Part shown: in pieces, positions 28,101 through 43,100 of the stretch | How the letters are laid out: each line of letters starts with the position of its first letter | How positions within the stretch are numbered: position 1 is the first letter of the stretch | NCBI GenBank assembly: GCA_026874595.1 | Contig: CM049309.1 | Coordinates: 46,656,079-46,720,078, forward strand | DNA from: Sipunculus nudus | Lineage: Eukaryota; Annelida; Sipuncula; Golfingiida; Sipunculidae | Reading direction: 5' to 3' | Length of the DNA stretch: 64,000 nt | Program-made: the position numbers and the translations under genes | Notes under the pieces: generated by a model | The model's input: the letters and a program-made list of their open reading frames with translations, nothing else | The model's database searches: none | Told to the model about the DNA's origin: nothing

Positions 28101-31100
28101 TCATGATTATTCAACACTTAAAGATTTTCTTATTGATTATGAAAGATTTTATGACTTTGATTTATAGAAGGACCATGTATTAGTAAATTAATATTTTTTT
28201 AAGAGCTCTCCATATTTCCTTTATTGGATCAATTCTGTAGGAGTCGCAAAACTAGAATCAAAGATTGGTTTCGAATTTTGCAAATGGTTTATCAAAACTT
28301 GTCTAAACTAATTATTTATCATAATCAGTATATATTATTTAGTTAAAGAACTATCCTTAATTTTTTCTACAGTTCTGTGTAAGATCTTACTAAACTGGTA
28401 TATCTTACCTTAAATGTATGCAATAATAGACTGATATACAAATTAAATCAGAAATTTGATTCTTCTTGATGTACACATAGCTGTGGTTGTTTGCTGATGT
28501 TCAGATCATTATATCATCCATTGAATCCAGATGGAAGCACATGACAGTAATAACCATGGCAAAATGGGTGATATTATGGCTCAAACTTTTTAGGGTACAA
28601 ATAAAGTAGTGAGGGAGTAAACCTTGATCCAAATAATCAAGAGTTACTGATAATTCCTTAGCTGTCCTGCAGACCAGCTTTCATTTTGGAAAATTAATGA
28701 AGGGTGCACCTGAATCTTTATATACTGTGCATTTATATATTTGTACACTTTTGTGTGTACAAGTATATATGGTAAATGTGTGAATCAATTAATATTTTAT
28801 TTCATATTCAATTGAATTGTCATCTTATATTATGTTAAAAAATTGTTGATATACTGCTGTGTGGAAGAAATAAAGATAAAAAATTCTCACACAGAAATGA
28901 AAAATAAAAGATGTACATAGTAAAAAGAAAGTCAACTAAATCATCTCCAAATGTGTATTTCAGGCAACCATGGGACATAAATTGAAACAAGGTTAATCGT
29001 TTAAAGAAAACAATACATGTTGTTCATTGAATTGGTTCCAACCGACAACCCCTAGTGCCTATATTTTATTTTTTACTGTAGATCCTTGTAACCTATTGAA
29101 TATATTGCTTTTATTAAGAGGCAATGCTGCTGACTGCACAATACTCAGGTTATTTGTAGTTGAATATTTTGATACAAATTTTGTGAATCTCAGACTGTTT
29201 TTGTGTTTTACCAGGACTCCAGCAGGTTACTGCTTCGTAGAATTCCCTGATGCTGAACAGGCCAAGCTGGCGATGCTGAAGCTGAACGGCAAAGAGGTGC
29301 CAGGTAGTCAGCCAGTAAGTCAGATATCTGCTCAGATGTTACAGTAACAATGCATTATCTCGCAAATTTTACGGTGATGCACCACTCAAAATACAGTACA
29401 TGATACCATACATAAAATAGACTTAGATTTCTTAAACAAAATCAGTACTCCTTTGTTTCTGCAGTTAAATCACATCTCACATTTGTCAAAATGTTGCCTT
29501 CACTCTTTTGGAATAATAATGAAACAGCCCTTCAGTTGGTTTGGTGAGATAGTCAGTTAACTAATTCCTGAACAATGATATTTCAGCTTATATCCACTCA
29601 GCCTCTGATGTTAAGTTAAAGCCTGAGGTTTCTATTTAAATGTGGGATTTTCTGTTGGTTTGTCACACATTGTCAGTGTGTCAATACATTGACTTCTGAT
29701 GATATAATTTTTTACTTTTGTGTCATGATCTATGTTTGTGTGTCTGATGTCTCTTAGTGAATTAGAATTAAAATTTCAATTTTCTATTATATTATTCACT
29801 TTTTATCCACTTTTTTGTAATTTTGATAATTACAGGCCTTTTTAGTCACATGCCTTTACTTAAAACTTTTTGTTTTGGAAATTTTGTGTCAGTTATTTTG
29901 ATAATTATGTTTCAGTGTTCTCCCAAGTCCTCATTATCATTCACAAGACTCACACAATTGTAACTTTTCTCACACTCTCAAGTTTTCATTTACATTACCA
30001 TTCATTTTAGAATGCCTAAGTTCTATGAAATAGACATTCTGCTGTGCCAAATAAATTTTACATAGATTTCACTCATATATTTTAATGGCTGAGCTTTGAC
30101 TATCATACACTTATGATTTTATAAGTGGTCTCTAGTGTATTTGGGTCTTTACTTGGAGCACCTTATTTTTGTAACATTAAACAAGTTTTCCTATTGTAAA
30201 TGTGTTGAATAATGTAGCTACATTTAATATTTTTCATTAAATTGCAAATTTTTTAGTGTACCTTTCAGGATCAAGCAACCCAAACCATTAATGCATTTCT
30301 TTATTTTCAGTCCAAAAGATTTAAACTGAATCATGCAAGCTATGGTAGAGAACATAAGACAGTGTAAGTTAAATATCTTCCTTCTTTGAAAGAGAGTTAG
30401 GTAATACTAAAAGGGTATTAAAAGGGTATTATAATCTTTATTGCCACTGTGAAGTTGTAAACGTAACTTATCTTTTCCTAATGTATACTTAAAACCAGTG
30501 TGTGATACAGACAAAAAAACTGTTTTTCTTCTATATGATAAGTATGCAAAATATGTAAGAAATGACATTTTCTTGACCCTGGTATTTATATCCTTGTTTG
30601 TTAAGATTTTTATGAGATTTTGCAATCAATTATTGATTAAATTGGAGCTTAGTGCAATAAGACATGTTGATATTATGATTATTATGATTGGGTAATGTAT
30701 TGATATATCTTTGCAATTAAATCTGTATAAATTACTACACCTGCATGGTAGCAAAGTAGGTTAAAGAATAACAGATGAACACCACAAGGAGGACCCCTAC
30801 AGATTTCAGTAGCATTTATTTGGCCTTCACCAATCTTTGTCAGTCCTTTAGCAATCTGTTCTTAACAGTACACGTAGACTATAAAAACTGTTAGCTTTTA
30901 TAGACACGTGTATTGATTTGAGACTATTTGCTTTGTATATCAATTGTTGTCAGAGCCATCAGTAATCATATCTGACTTTGCCGGAGCTCTTGATGATCTC
31001 ATTGATTCTTACCAGAGCAATTAATACATGAATCAGTAATCTGGCATAGATTGATATATTGATATATTTATATACAGTCATGCCAGCTAGCCCTATTTAA

Positions 31101-34100
31101 TTGTACCTTGAAGTTCTGCAGATACTATGTTTTTGACTGGGTTCCACCTCCGCGTTCATTTCTGGAGAACTCCTCTGAGACCCTTGGGTCGATCTTTCCC
31201 AAACCTGGCATAGTTATTCGCTCACCTATGTAATTGTGCCTAACAAAGACAGGTGGTGTCACCTGCAATCCTTCATGTGCTGTATGAAACTGGGTGTTCA
31301 TGTGAAAACAGCCCATATCTCAGGAGTGATTAAATGTATTGAGCTGAAATTTTGCATGTCCATAGATCCTAGATCTCTCCATCTGGTGTTTGAGACTAGT
31401 GGTGCCACCTAGAATCATTTTCATGTGGTGTCCATCCATGATTTTGCCATGTGTTAGACAAGTGATTGGTTCAATATATTCGGCTCATACTCAAGACTGG
31501 TGGTATCATCTGCAGTCGTTTTTCACGTGGCCTCAATCTGTACATTTGTTTTTTGTGATAATTGCTCATATCTCAGGAGTGGTTCTATATATTGGTCTGA
31601 AATTGTTTATAACCATCCATCTTGGATACCTCCATCTCGTACTATAGACTGGTGGCCCCATCTGCAATAATTTTCATGTTGCGCCCTTCCGTACGTTTGC
31701 TTTGGATGAAAATTGCTCATATATCAGGATATCCCATTATATTGGTCTGAAATTTGGCATGTCCATCCATCTTGGAGAGAAATCTTGTAGACCAGACAGG
31801 TGGCACCACCTTCCTTCTGGATTATTTTAAATACATTGATGCCCTTTTCTCAGGAGTGGTTTGCTGTATTGGCCTGAAATTGAGCATGTTCATAGATCTT
31901 GGATACCTCCATCTCCAATTATGTGTCCATCTGTCCGTTTGCTTTGGGTAAAACTTCCTCACATCTTCGGAGTGGATGGATATATCAGCCCTAAATTTTG
32001 CATGTTTATTTATCTTGGATAGCTTTGTTGTAGACCAGACAGGTGGTGCCACCTGCTGTTCCAGTTTTATAGAATACATTGATGCACTTTTGCTCAGAAG
32101 TGGATTGGTTTCTCGGCCTGAAATTTTGCATGGTGTATCCGTTTGTAGATCTGTTTTTGGTGACAATTGCACATATATGAGGAGTTAAATTGATATCACT
32201 GATGCCACACATTTGGAGTCATGTCATGTCAGGAACATTCAGTGCCTTACTTTTCCCATGCCTCTGTGATTCAGTGGATACACGTAGGCGCTTGTAGACT
32301 ACCCATATTCTAGTTATGTGTAAACATATGAATATTCTTTGTGCATTACAGTCCTGAATACTCTCTGTATGTGGGTGACCTTTCCTCAGAGGTGGATGAC
32401 CTCCAGCTTTACCAGGTGTTTGCCAAGAGATATCAGTCATGCCGAGCAGCTACAGGTAAAAACAACACAGTGGACAGTGTGTATATATGTATGTGTGTGT
32501 GTGTATGAGCAGTCAAATATATTCTTTGCAGCTTTGCCATTATAATTATTCAGTTGAAGTGGTGAAATTAAGGCTCACAGATAGATGCAAGTATAACTTG
32601 ATATAATGGGGGGATCAAATAGAATATTATATATATATCCTTTCTCACAGTGCTAGCTTAAATGTAGTTCAGCCAAACCCCTAATCCCCTTGATACTGAT
32701 CTCCAACCAGAAGTTGCATACCATGTCTAAATTAAGTATTTGACCAGTATCAACATTTTTTATAGATCATGTCAAACAAATGAAAATTTCAGAGGAGCTT
32801 TAAGCCTCTTATCAATGCCAAGTAGGGACAAAATCAACCACAACTAGCCAGACCATTAACTATGCTGCCACAGCATCACAGCTTCTGGACCATTATCTTG
32901 AATAGATAGGACTCTGTGGCCAAGGAAAACGGCGGCTTCAGTTGTCTGCTCTTTCATGTAACAGGGCTTGACATAAACTTTTGAAAGTTGTTGCCCATTT
33001 GGGCAAGTAACATCTAGCTTTTACTTACCCTTCATTAATTTTTACTTGCCCTACAAATATTATTGATTGTATTGTATTAAAGAACACAAAGATCATTTTC
33101 AAGCCTTTACCTGGGGTATAGGTGTATGTTTAACCCACTTGCCTAGTAGGAGGAGACTTCTAGTTGCCCTTCCACTATTTTCTTGAACTTTCACTTGCCC
33201 CAGGCAAGCAGTTAACTGTAAATGTCAAGCCCTATGTAATTGAAAATGTACAAACTATCATCATCATGCTCTTTAGTTAATTAATCAATCATCAGTTGTA
33301 CATACTTTAATTATCATTATCATAGTTATGTGAAATAAACTGAATTATTACCATGCTGTACTACTTCTTCTCAACAGTCCTAAAGGACCAGAGAGGAGAG
33401 AGCAAAGGCTTCGGTTTTGTCCGCTTCACAGACGACACGGAGAGGAGGCAGGCTTTGTATGAGATGCAACGATACAATGGTCTTGGCAAAAAGGAGATCC
33501 GTGTAAGCCTAGCCATGTCCAGAAGGTTAGTGGTGCTCATTTGTGTGAATGTACCAGCTTGCCCATGTCATCAGTTGTTATCACAGATGGGGTTTAATTA
33601 TTTTACACCCATCTAAGATAGGTCTTATCATAGTATGGACAATTGCCATTCATCCTTCTGTCCTTGCATCTGGCTATACATCCTTTATGACCATAAACTT
33701 TTAGTGTGGTCACAGTAACTAACAGGAGTTTGATGGATTTTCATATTAACCAATAAAGTTTCATAACTGAATTCAATTCTCTGCAAAATATATGCATATT
33801 TAATTTGGTCAGAGGTCAGCAGTCTTCTTTATGGCATTAACTAGGAATATAACTAGGAATCTGGGTTATGATGAAATTCAGTACAAATGTTTAAGTAACT
33901 TTCCTGAGTTTAGTTCTCTGCAAAATGTGTGCATGTTTAATGAGGTCAAAGGTCACAAGATATGACTGCAATATTATTCATACTTGTGTTGCTGTATTTA
34001 TCTTATAACCTCTTCTAACCAAAATACATAGTAGGGGTATCGAAATACTGGTGTAAAGTGTTAAGTAAAATTTCAGTGTTTACCAGAAATAAGTTGTTAT

Positions 34101-37100
34101 TGACTTTTCTATGATCCAATTTTTCACAAAAGCCTGATAGTGTTGTTGATTTTGACAAAGGACCAGTGTTTGAAATTTAAGGTTTGTGGGTGTCTCATTG
34201 GAAATAAATTTTGAGATAGGTATTGAATACCTGCTTGAATTCCAGATTGGGAAACCAATAATTTAAAGTCTCATTGATGATTGTCATATGCTTCATGAGG
34301 GAAGTCAAATACGTTTAAAGAAATGTTCCTAAAGCTGGGTGTAGGTGTACATAGGATGTTATTTCTGAGGTGGTAATACCAGGAAATAGGCCTTATGTGT
34401 ACCCAGCATTTTTCTGCTTTTTCATTGGTGATAATTCAGACTCACAATTAGAATACATGTATGAATTTCTTAAAATTTTGACTGATAGCAGAAAAAACAT
34501 ATGGTAAGTATGTGCACTCTGGGAGTAATATCATGTACATATAATGCTAAGGTCAGTACTGTGTCTGGGGATGTGATAACAGCTTTTACGCAGATATAGT
34601 GTTTTATATACACCCAGCTGAGAATAATATTGAGCTAGAGGAAACTAAACTTTTTTTTACCATTGTGACTCCAGCAGGATTACACCAGGGAGTGTACCGA
34701 CGACTAACGTGAACCAATACAGACAGTTTGAGGGACAGAACTACTACTGGCAGCACTATCAGAACCCGTACTACAACCAGACATGGGGCCAGTCACAGGG
34801 ATATGATTACTATGGCAACCATCATGCAGATCCTTCACAAGTAGGACTTTTGCTGATATCGGATTGCTTAATGTGAATTAATTTTTTCCACATAAAAATT
34901 GTTTGTTAAAATGTTTTAATGTGACTCATACCCTGAATTATAACAGTTATATAATTGAAACCATGGAAAACCTGGAAAGTTTTGGAAAATCTGGGCATTT
35001 GAGAAAAATGCTACAAAGAGACTTTGTCTCATACGAAAATAGCAAATATTCTGTTATATTATGTTTCAACATTGGTGATTGGTTCCTAAACTTTTAAGTG
35101 TTTAAACTCTATAACTACAATATGTACATAGTGTATGTACAATTGTACATAGAATAGATTCTTATATCTTAGTCCAGTCATATTTACTGCAACAATTATT
35201 CTTTTCAATGAAATTTGCAACTAAAAATATATGAAAAAAACAGATCCTGGAATTTGAATATTCATAGGGGTAATGTCTGGAAAAATCAGGGAATTTTTAC
35301 CTTCAACAAATCCTGTGAACCCTGTATATGATGTTTATTGTAACCTGTACTTCAGAGATTTTTGTGTTTTGTTTTTGTAAAAAAAAAAAGAAAGTAAAGT
35401 AAGGGATAACATGATTGTTTGATAAATATGTGAAATATTTAACTGCCACATATGAATGTCTTATATAACTTTTCTTACTTACATCAGTATCATCAGAATT
35501 ACCATCACCACATGGAGGCTCATGAGGATGACAATGAACTTGAAGGTAAATTCATCCTGTATATTACATTGAGTACTTCATTCAGGGCTCAACATATAGG
35601 GTTAACCTCTCACCCGGGGTAAGTAAAAGTCTCAAAAATGGTTCCAAAAAGTTCTGGCTGACTGGGCAAATGGGCCAACATTAACCTTTTCTTAAAGACC
35701 TGAATCTTAACTAATCTTCAGTTACCGTAAAATCTCCACTTAAAACCGCACTTCCGATTAAAACCGCACCCAGACTTCGCCGAAATTCCAGGTGAGACAC
35801 CGCGAGGGGCTCAAATACTAAAAACCCCCCTTTAAAACCGCACCAACTTTCGCTACGGAATGATTTGACAAGACACAATCAAGCTATCATCTAGAAATGA
35901 ACACGCGTAGATTGCGGCTCGGCCATTCCTATCCACTTTAAAATTCCTTGGGCATTTTATTTAAACTTATCATAAGACTTTTTTTGCAGGGTCACTCAAG
36001 CATGAAGTTTGGGAAGACGCAAGGGCCGGTGAACCTCTGCCTGTTTATACAGATTTTATATTCCGTGCCGTATTCTTGTTTGCTACTGATTTGTCATTAT
36101 ATTTTGGAAAAAATATTCTGTTTATCCATTTCAAGTCACAGTATATTTTAATTCTAAAAGTAATATTTTGAAATCTTAATTTCTGATGAAAATTCCATTT
36201 TCTGGAATTACTTAGAAGATTCAAATCATTTTCATACCGGTTACTTCGGTATTATCATCGTCACATCGTACGTTGACATCGCTCCAGGTTACAATTTGCT
36301 GGTTCGTTTGAAAACATCGCTGGTCACCTTAACTAAATATCAAAGTAACTGAAGTTACCTTGTCGAGATACGCACGTATAGGAAACATGACGCTTGAAAA
36401 CGAGTGATTTTAAGGTAAAATTAAAGTGGCCAGTCGGGGTAAGCAAGTTTTTTTCCTGAAGAAAGTTTCCGTGGGGAGCCATTTTGTCAAGGCAGTGTTC
36501 GCGCAAGGCACGCTGGGACGAAATAGGTGGCTGTTCTGTTTACCACCCACCGCGTACAGCCGTTCAAAATATTCTTAGCAGAATACCAGGACGTTTCAGC
36601 ACATGGCGGCACTCAAACTTGATTTTAAAACGATCGTCTGCCATTGTGTGACTCTTTGCGATGTCAGCTTTTTATTTACTTTACGTTTTAAACAAATAAT
36701 CATTCCTAAATAATGCCGCAAATGGGTTTAAAGTAGGTTTTTATTTCAATTTTGCTTGACCATGCCCAACGATGTGGGCCGCTGTTAGCCCTAGCGCCCG
36801 TCCTCGCTGTGCGAGAGCCCTAGAAGATAATTTGAGGAAACTGGAGACATTCCACATGACAATTAAATCTTATATTTCGTCTGAAAATGTCGTATTCGTT
36901 AAGAAATAAAGATATTCTTATCAAATACGCATATAACGTTCCACTTGGACAGTGTTTGTCCACTTTAAATGATGATTAGAAGAATATGTATTATCCTAAT
37001 AAACGGTGATACACGTGGAACGATGTCTGCTCTGGGTTTTCCCTCCAGCCACGGCTGGCCGGCAGCCGCCTGTGTAACCAGTGGTAACGGGCCTTGTTGG

Positions 37101-40100
37101 CTCAGCGAGCAAAGGTCACGCAGTTCATTGTTTCAGATTCTGAGACAGTTTCAAGCGCAAGGATTGCAAAGTTTTAAAAGTGAGTCTTGTTTACATACTA
37201 AAACATAATATTTAGCTGAATTTCGTGGTCATTCGAATAAAGTACTATATCTCCCTTAGATTACTTAAAGTTTCCTTGTTATAAACGCACTATTTGATTT
37301 TACACGATTTTTTCCGACAAGGGTTTGAAGTTCTCCAGTTTACTCTGAGCTGAAGCTTTTTATGCGGCGGTATCCTGGGTCCTGGATCCCGCCGCATTTA
37401 ATGCAGTTAGGCCGCTGTGTGTTACAGCAGGGTTGTTGTAAACGTATTATTTTGTAACAATTACCAAGATTTTATAACAAGTTATATATCACACGAAAAC
37501 TAATCCGCAATATTTTAATTTATAAATAACAAATTACTGTAAATAATACATTTACACACGGCTCCCATGCATGCGAGACTGCTGCTAAGAACGGCCTTTG
37601 AAAGTTGCAATATTATCGCTCACTCGCCGGCCCAAAAACGATGACTGTCAGGAAGATATTCAGGAAACCCTTCTAGTATAAACCGCACAGTGCTTTCAGG
37701 AAATCAACCTGATTTCAAGATTTTGAATTTCTTGATTAAACCGCGGTTTTAAGTGGAGATTTTACGGTAACCATTTTTGTTGCAGGATAAGTTAAATCAT
37801 ATTTATAATACCCCTTTTTAATCAAATGTTTATTTGTTCAGATACTAAAAAGAGACATAATTAACAAACAAACATTCGAACATGTTTACTGTGCAGTTTG
37901 CTATAAAAAATGCAACACGTTTTTGTGTAAAAATGACAGCCCCCCCCCCCCCTTCCCTAAAATGGTAAGTGGCCCTTACATGTTGGCCAGCTTACTTGGC
38001 CTCATAGCTGCATTCTCATCTCAGAATTACAAATCTGCCATATGCTGTTTCAGTTAGTTGTTTTTCTGGCTTTTACAAAATTTAAGTCAGACTGGATTTC
38101 TTTCAAATCTTGTTTGAACTTTTTCAGTATTTGAGTCCATGTTAAGTTTGAAAAGGCATGATATTCTAGAATACTCAAAATTTAAGTCAAGAACTAATAC
38201 TGTGGTTCAGAAAATGTACAATTTTTTTTTAATGTTACTTTTCAAGTTTTTCAAATTTATTAAATATAAAGAAATTCCAGTGCTACATATACCTTTATTC
38301 AGAACAATACACTTGATTTAAGATGATAGAAAATATATTTAATTGTGTCCAAAAATAACTTTTTTTTATATGAAGGGGCTATGCCATAGAAATATGCAAT
38401 GACCTATTGTCCTGAATCTGGAAATTATCCAATGACCAATGGAAAATATGAAACTGGAATATATGTCTTCCTCAGATCCCTGCCTGGAGGTTGATGTTGA
38501 CAAATTAAACAAGGAATTCATGGAGCGAAGTGAGGTAAGTTACTCAAATATAGCATTTGTTATCAATAAAATCATGATTATTATAATTTATTCTTATAAT
38601 GCACACAACAAGGAGTTAGCTGTGCATTATGGTGAAGAAGAATGATGAAGATGGGAAGACTTCTGCTGGAAGAGAAAAGAAACAGTTGAGGGGAGACAAG
38701 AACAGGAGGAGAGATATGATTAACATATTGTAATAAAAGTTATAATGTGACAATTATTGTCTTTTTATGTGATTCTTTTAAAGATTATTGTCATAAAATC
38801 AGATCATGTAAGGATGATAAGTTTCAGTCACACCAGTTTCTAAGCTCTGTATAGTGTATCATTAAAACTGTTAAAGATAAAAGTGCCCAGGTGTAAATTA
38901 TTCCATTCAAACCCTTGTGTATTCCCCCAATCCCAACCCTCCTTTATAACAGTGTGTTTATTTGTTTTCAATTGTTTATTTTTTTCAGTGGCAAAATAGA
39001 AATTTGGAATGAAATGTTTTAAACAAATTTACATTTTGTTGTTGACATTTTAACACTCCATGCAGGAAGCTCTCTCTTTGTTTGTGTCAGTCTGAAGCTC
39101 TCGATGTAACCAATCAGGGCCCAGCTGCTATTTCTATTATGGTATACCCACTGTCCTTCCGACCATTAACTTTTAGTGTTGCTGCAATAATTTACTGGGG
39201 TTTTGATGGATTTTCACAAAACTCACCATAACTACTTGCCAACAGATTATCTCATTACCATATTTAATAAGGTCCATGTCACAAGGCTTCATTGTGGTAT
39301 CTCCACAATAACTTATGAAGAACATGAAGGATTTTAATAAAACTCATCAGAAATGTTAATCAATAAAATATCTCGCCTAAGTTTCATTTCCACCGAAATA
39401 CATGCATATTTAATGAGGTCGGAGGTCACCGCATTTTGGAGGCACCTTGGTGACTAACCAAAAATCATATGGATTTTCATAAAACTCATTAAACATAGTT
39501 TCCAATAGTTTCTCACCTGAATTACCTTCTCATAAATATTCACACATATTTAATGAGGTGAGAGGTCACAAGATGCACGAGGGCATATTATGCACATTTG
39601 TGGTGCTCTTGGTTATACATTGTTTGATAACAAATACCATCAGATATGGTCCTACTGTGAATATTTAAATTGAATGACCCATTGTATTGTAATTATCATT
39701 GTTTTAGTGATGTTATTAAATGGTCATCATAATGGATATATATACTTTGGTTGGATTTAATTTCATTGAGGCTGAAATTTTGTAATATTCCATTTTTCAG
39801 TGCTTCATGAGTGTTTCATTTTCATGGTCTCACAGTAACCTGCAGAACATTAAAAAATATTGTTTTTTAAATGTGGATTTACAATCCAACAAAACTATAT
39901 AGGTGACTACTAATGTATATGTATATAAGAAGCCAACCACAGTGTTTGACCAAATCTGGATTCCTTATTGATAATGTAACATGCTATACAGTAATAACAG
40001 TCCTCACTGAAAGACCAAGAGGATTTAAAAATTAACATAGGTTTAGATATCTCATATATGCATTACCCCAGCCTCAAGATAAAATAATTGTTCAATAATG

Positions 40101-43100
40101 CAGTTCCTTAGGGCCACCTTTAGAAAAAGACCTGCACCACCACATGTTTCTGTTCACCCTCATTACTTTTCAATTACCTGTTTGCATGGAGGATAAGTCA
40201 CTTAGGTCAGCATTTGTCAGAAGAATATCTATACCCGGACTCTTAAAAAATCTGAACTACCTTTGACCTGAATGCATCACAAATAGATAGAGCACTGAAC
40301 CATCATTGGATCCACATACAACGAAAACAGGGGCGGATCCAGGATTTAGGGAAAGGGGGGGATCCAACCCAGGAGGACTAATGAAAATCCAAAAAAAAAA
40401 GGTCATCAGGTCTGGAAAGGGTCCAAGCCGCAAAATTACATCTAAAACCCCTTAAAAAAGGTTGCTTCCGGTAAAAAAGGGGGGGGTCCGGACCCCCTGC
40501 CCCCCCCCCCCCCCCCGGATCCGCTTCTGGACAAAGATCCTCACTTCTCTTTTTAGATCATATCAAACCAGGGATAGATTGCGTTATGCAAAGCTATATT
40601 AACAAATCTCGAATTTTAACATGTTTAGGCGAGCAAGTTTCTTTGACTACTTGGATGAGGGCACAGCCAGCAAGGAACATGAACAACCTTTCCACTCACG
40701 GTGGGGGGGTTGGGGGTTGGTGGAGGGTTAGGCAGGATTTTCAGACTAGGGAGCTCATCACAGCACATTTGAAAATTTTAAAAGCTATGAATTTGTAATT
40801 TGGCATAGAAATACACTCGAGAACATTATTACAAGACCTCAAATGCAGTCATTGAGACCAGTTTTTCCAAATTATTGGCACTCTTTTTTTCTTATAAAAG
40901 ATAGGTCCTTGGCACTGTCTGTTGCGGATGAAGGTATCCATATGATAAGAATGATATGATGTTTTTAATAAGCCTTGTCATAAAGACATTAGAGGGAATC
41001 TCTGAGGTTCTATAACAAGATTTCACTATTATGCAATTGAGGCACCAGCGGGGTTCAACCGAGGACCTTCAGCTCCGAAATCCAACACCTTTAGCACTAG
41101 GCTACGTCTTTCCTCTCCTATTTCACTCTTTATTTGTTAGAGAATTGATTTATTTGTTCCAGTTTTGTATGTTTTGCTGAAATTCTATTTATATGAAGAA
41201 AGTTTGTTGTACCTGTAGCTTAAGTTGGTGCATACTGGCATTATGACTTGTGTCTGTGTTTTGCAGACTTTTCAACAAATATTTACTAATATTACAATTT
41301 TTACAATTATAATGTTGGAACATGATATTGCAGTACTCGGTACTATATAATGCTCAGGATCAGATCTGTAATCATGGTTGATAATTGAAAGACAACAGCA
41401 GTCTATGATCATTTATTAATTGTATCCCCAGTCAAAGTCGGGACACCATGGTTTCACAACGGTCCCGCCGCCCCCGCAGAAAAACGTGAGCGGGATAACT
41501 CAAAAAATATTTCACTGATCTTTTTCAAACTTTACATTTGTATAGATATAGGTAAGGGGACGAAGCCTATTAAAAATGGGGTCATGACCTATGCTAGGAG
41601 AGTGACCTTGACCTTGAATAGGTCCATTTGTGCTGAAAATCACACAAATTCTTAAATATCTCAAGTAAGCTTGCATGGACTGGTCCAAAAATCAAGGTGA
41701 CCGAAGATCTTGGATAGCCTTGTGATATACCGGAAACTGGTGGCGCCACCTATTATCCTTTTCTTGTTTTTACACCTTTTAATACCACATAATTGCCATT
41801 GACAGTACTGTAAGCATTATAAGTCAAAAACTAATGGACAGATTTCTTTCAAATTATGCACATGTAGAGAGATGGGTTATGGGATGAGGTCTATTAACAT
41901 TTGGGTCATGACCTTTACCATGAGAGTGGCCTTGACCTTTAATGTGTCCATATTTGGTGAAAATCACACACCTCTTATGATATCTTCAGTGTTGATAGCC
42001 ATATGGATTCAAATGTGACTTATGTATGGCCAACCACTAAAGTAAGAATCCTATAGGTTCTAGGGTCATGAGGTCAAAGGTCAAGGTCACTGGACTTGCA
42101 GCTTAAAATATAATGTGGATGCATTTTAAGCCAAACATTTCATTGCAGACCTTTCATCTTGCACATATAGTTCATCTGCCAAGAGTGGAAGACCCCTATC
42201 AATTTTGAGGTCACAAGGTCAAAGGTGAAGGTCACAGGAGCCATCTGTCCAAAAATTAGTTTCTGGATGTTAATTCCTGCTTTTATTGATGTATGGATTT
42301 CAAACTTGACTTGTATATGACCCATTGAAAAAGCAAGACTCCAATTGATTTTGGGGTCATGAGGTCAAAGGTCAAGGTCACTGGACACATCTTTAAAAAG
42401 ATCAAGGATGCATTTTCAGCCAAACATTTTATCTCAGACATTTCATCTTGCACATACAGTTCCCCTGCCAAGAGAGGAAGACGCCTGTCAATTGTGAGGT
42501 CATATGGTCAAAGGTGAAGGTCACAGGAGCCATCTGTCCAAAAATTAGTTCCTGAGATGATAATTCAAGCTTGGATTAATATATGGATTTCAAACATGAC
42601 TTAAATATGACCCATCAATAATTCTAGACCTCTATTGATTTATATATAAAAGTGGATGATCAATATCAATTTCGGGGTCACAAGGTGAAAGGTCAAGGCC
42701 ACAGGAGCCATCTGTCAAAAAATTAGTTTCTGGATGATAATTCCTGCTTTTATTGATGTATAGATTTCAAACTTGACTAATATATGTCCCATTGAAAAGG
42801 CAAGACCCCAATTGATTTTGGGGTCATGAGGTCAAAGGTCAAGGTCACAGGACCAACATCTTCAAAAAGATTGTGGATTGATAGATGGAAGAAACAATAA
42901 TTGCTTGCCAAGTGTCAGTATATGCTGCTAAAAATGGGGGCCTATTCTTAAAGGGGGAGGGGCATACTATGTCTGGGGATACTCTGGCACCTGCGGTGCC
43001 AAGAAATATCTAGTTATTTCATGTACCTGTTCTGGTTATTACTTTTTTTAACATTTGAAGGGCCTGCCACCATTCTGATAGCACTGACATGCTTGCCAAG

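Noticed and set aside
29027-29347. 106-residue frame as an independent gene
   Set aside because: It is exon 3 of TRNAU1AP read through flanking intron; the acceptor at 29214 and phase define the real exon.
36969-37208. 79-residue frame inside the 2.05-kb TIR element as a transposase
   Set aside because: No transposase motifs, too short, and low support for a start.
41041-41108. Functional tRNA gene on the - strand
   Set aside because: A- and B-box-like sequences exist but acceptor and anticodon stems do not pair convincingly; called a SINE head instead.
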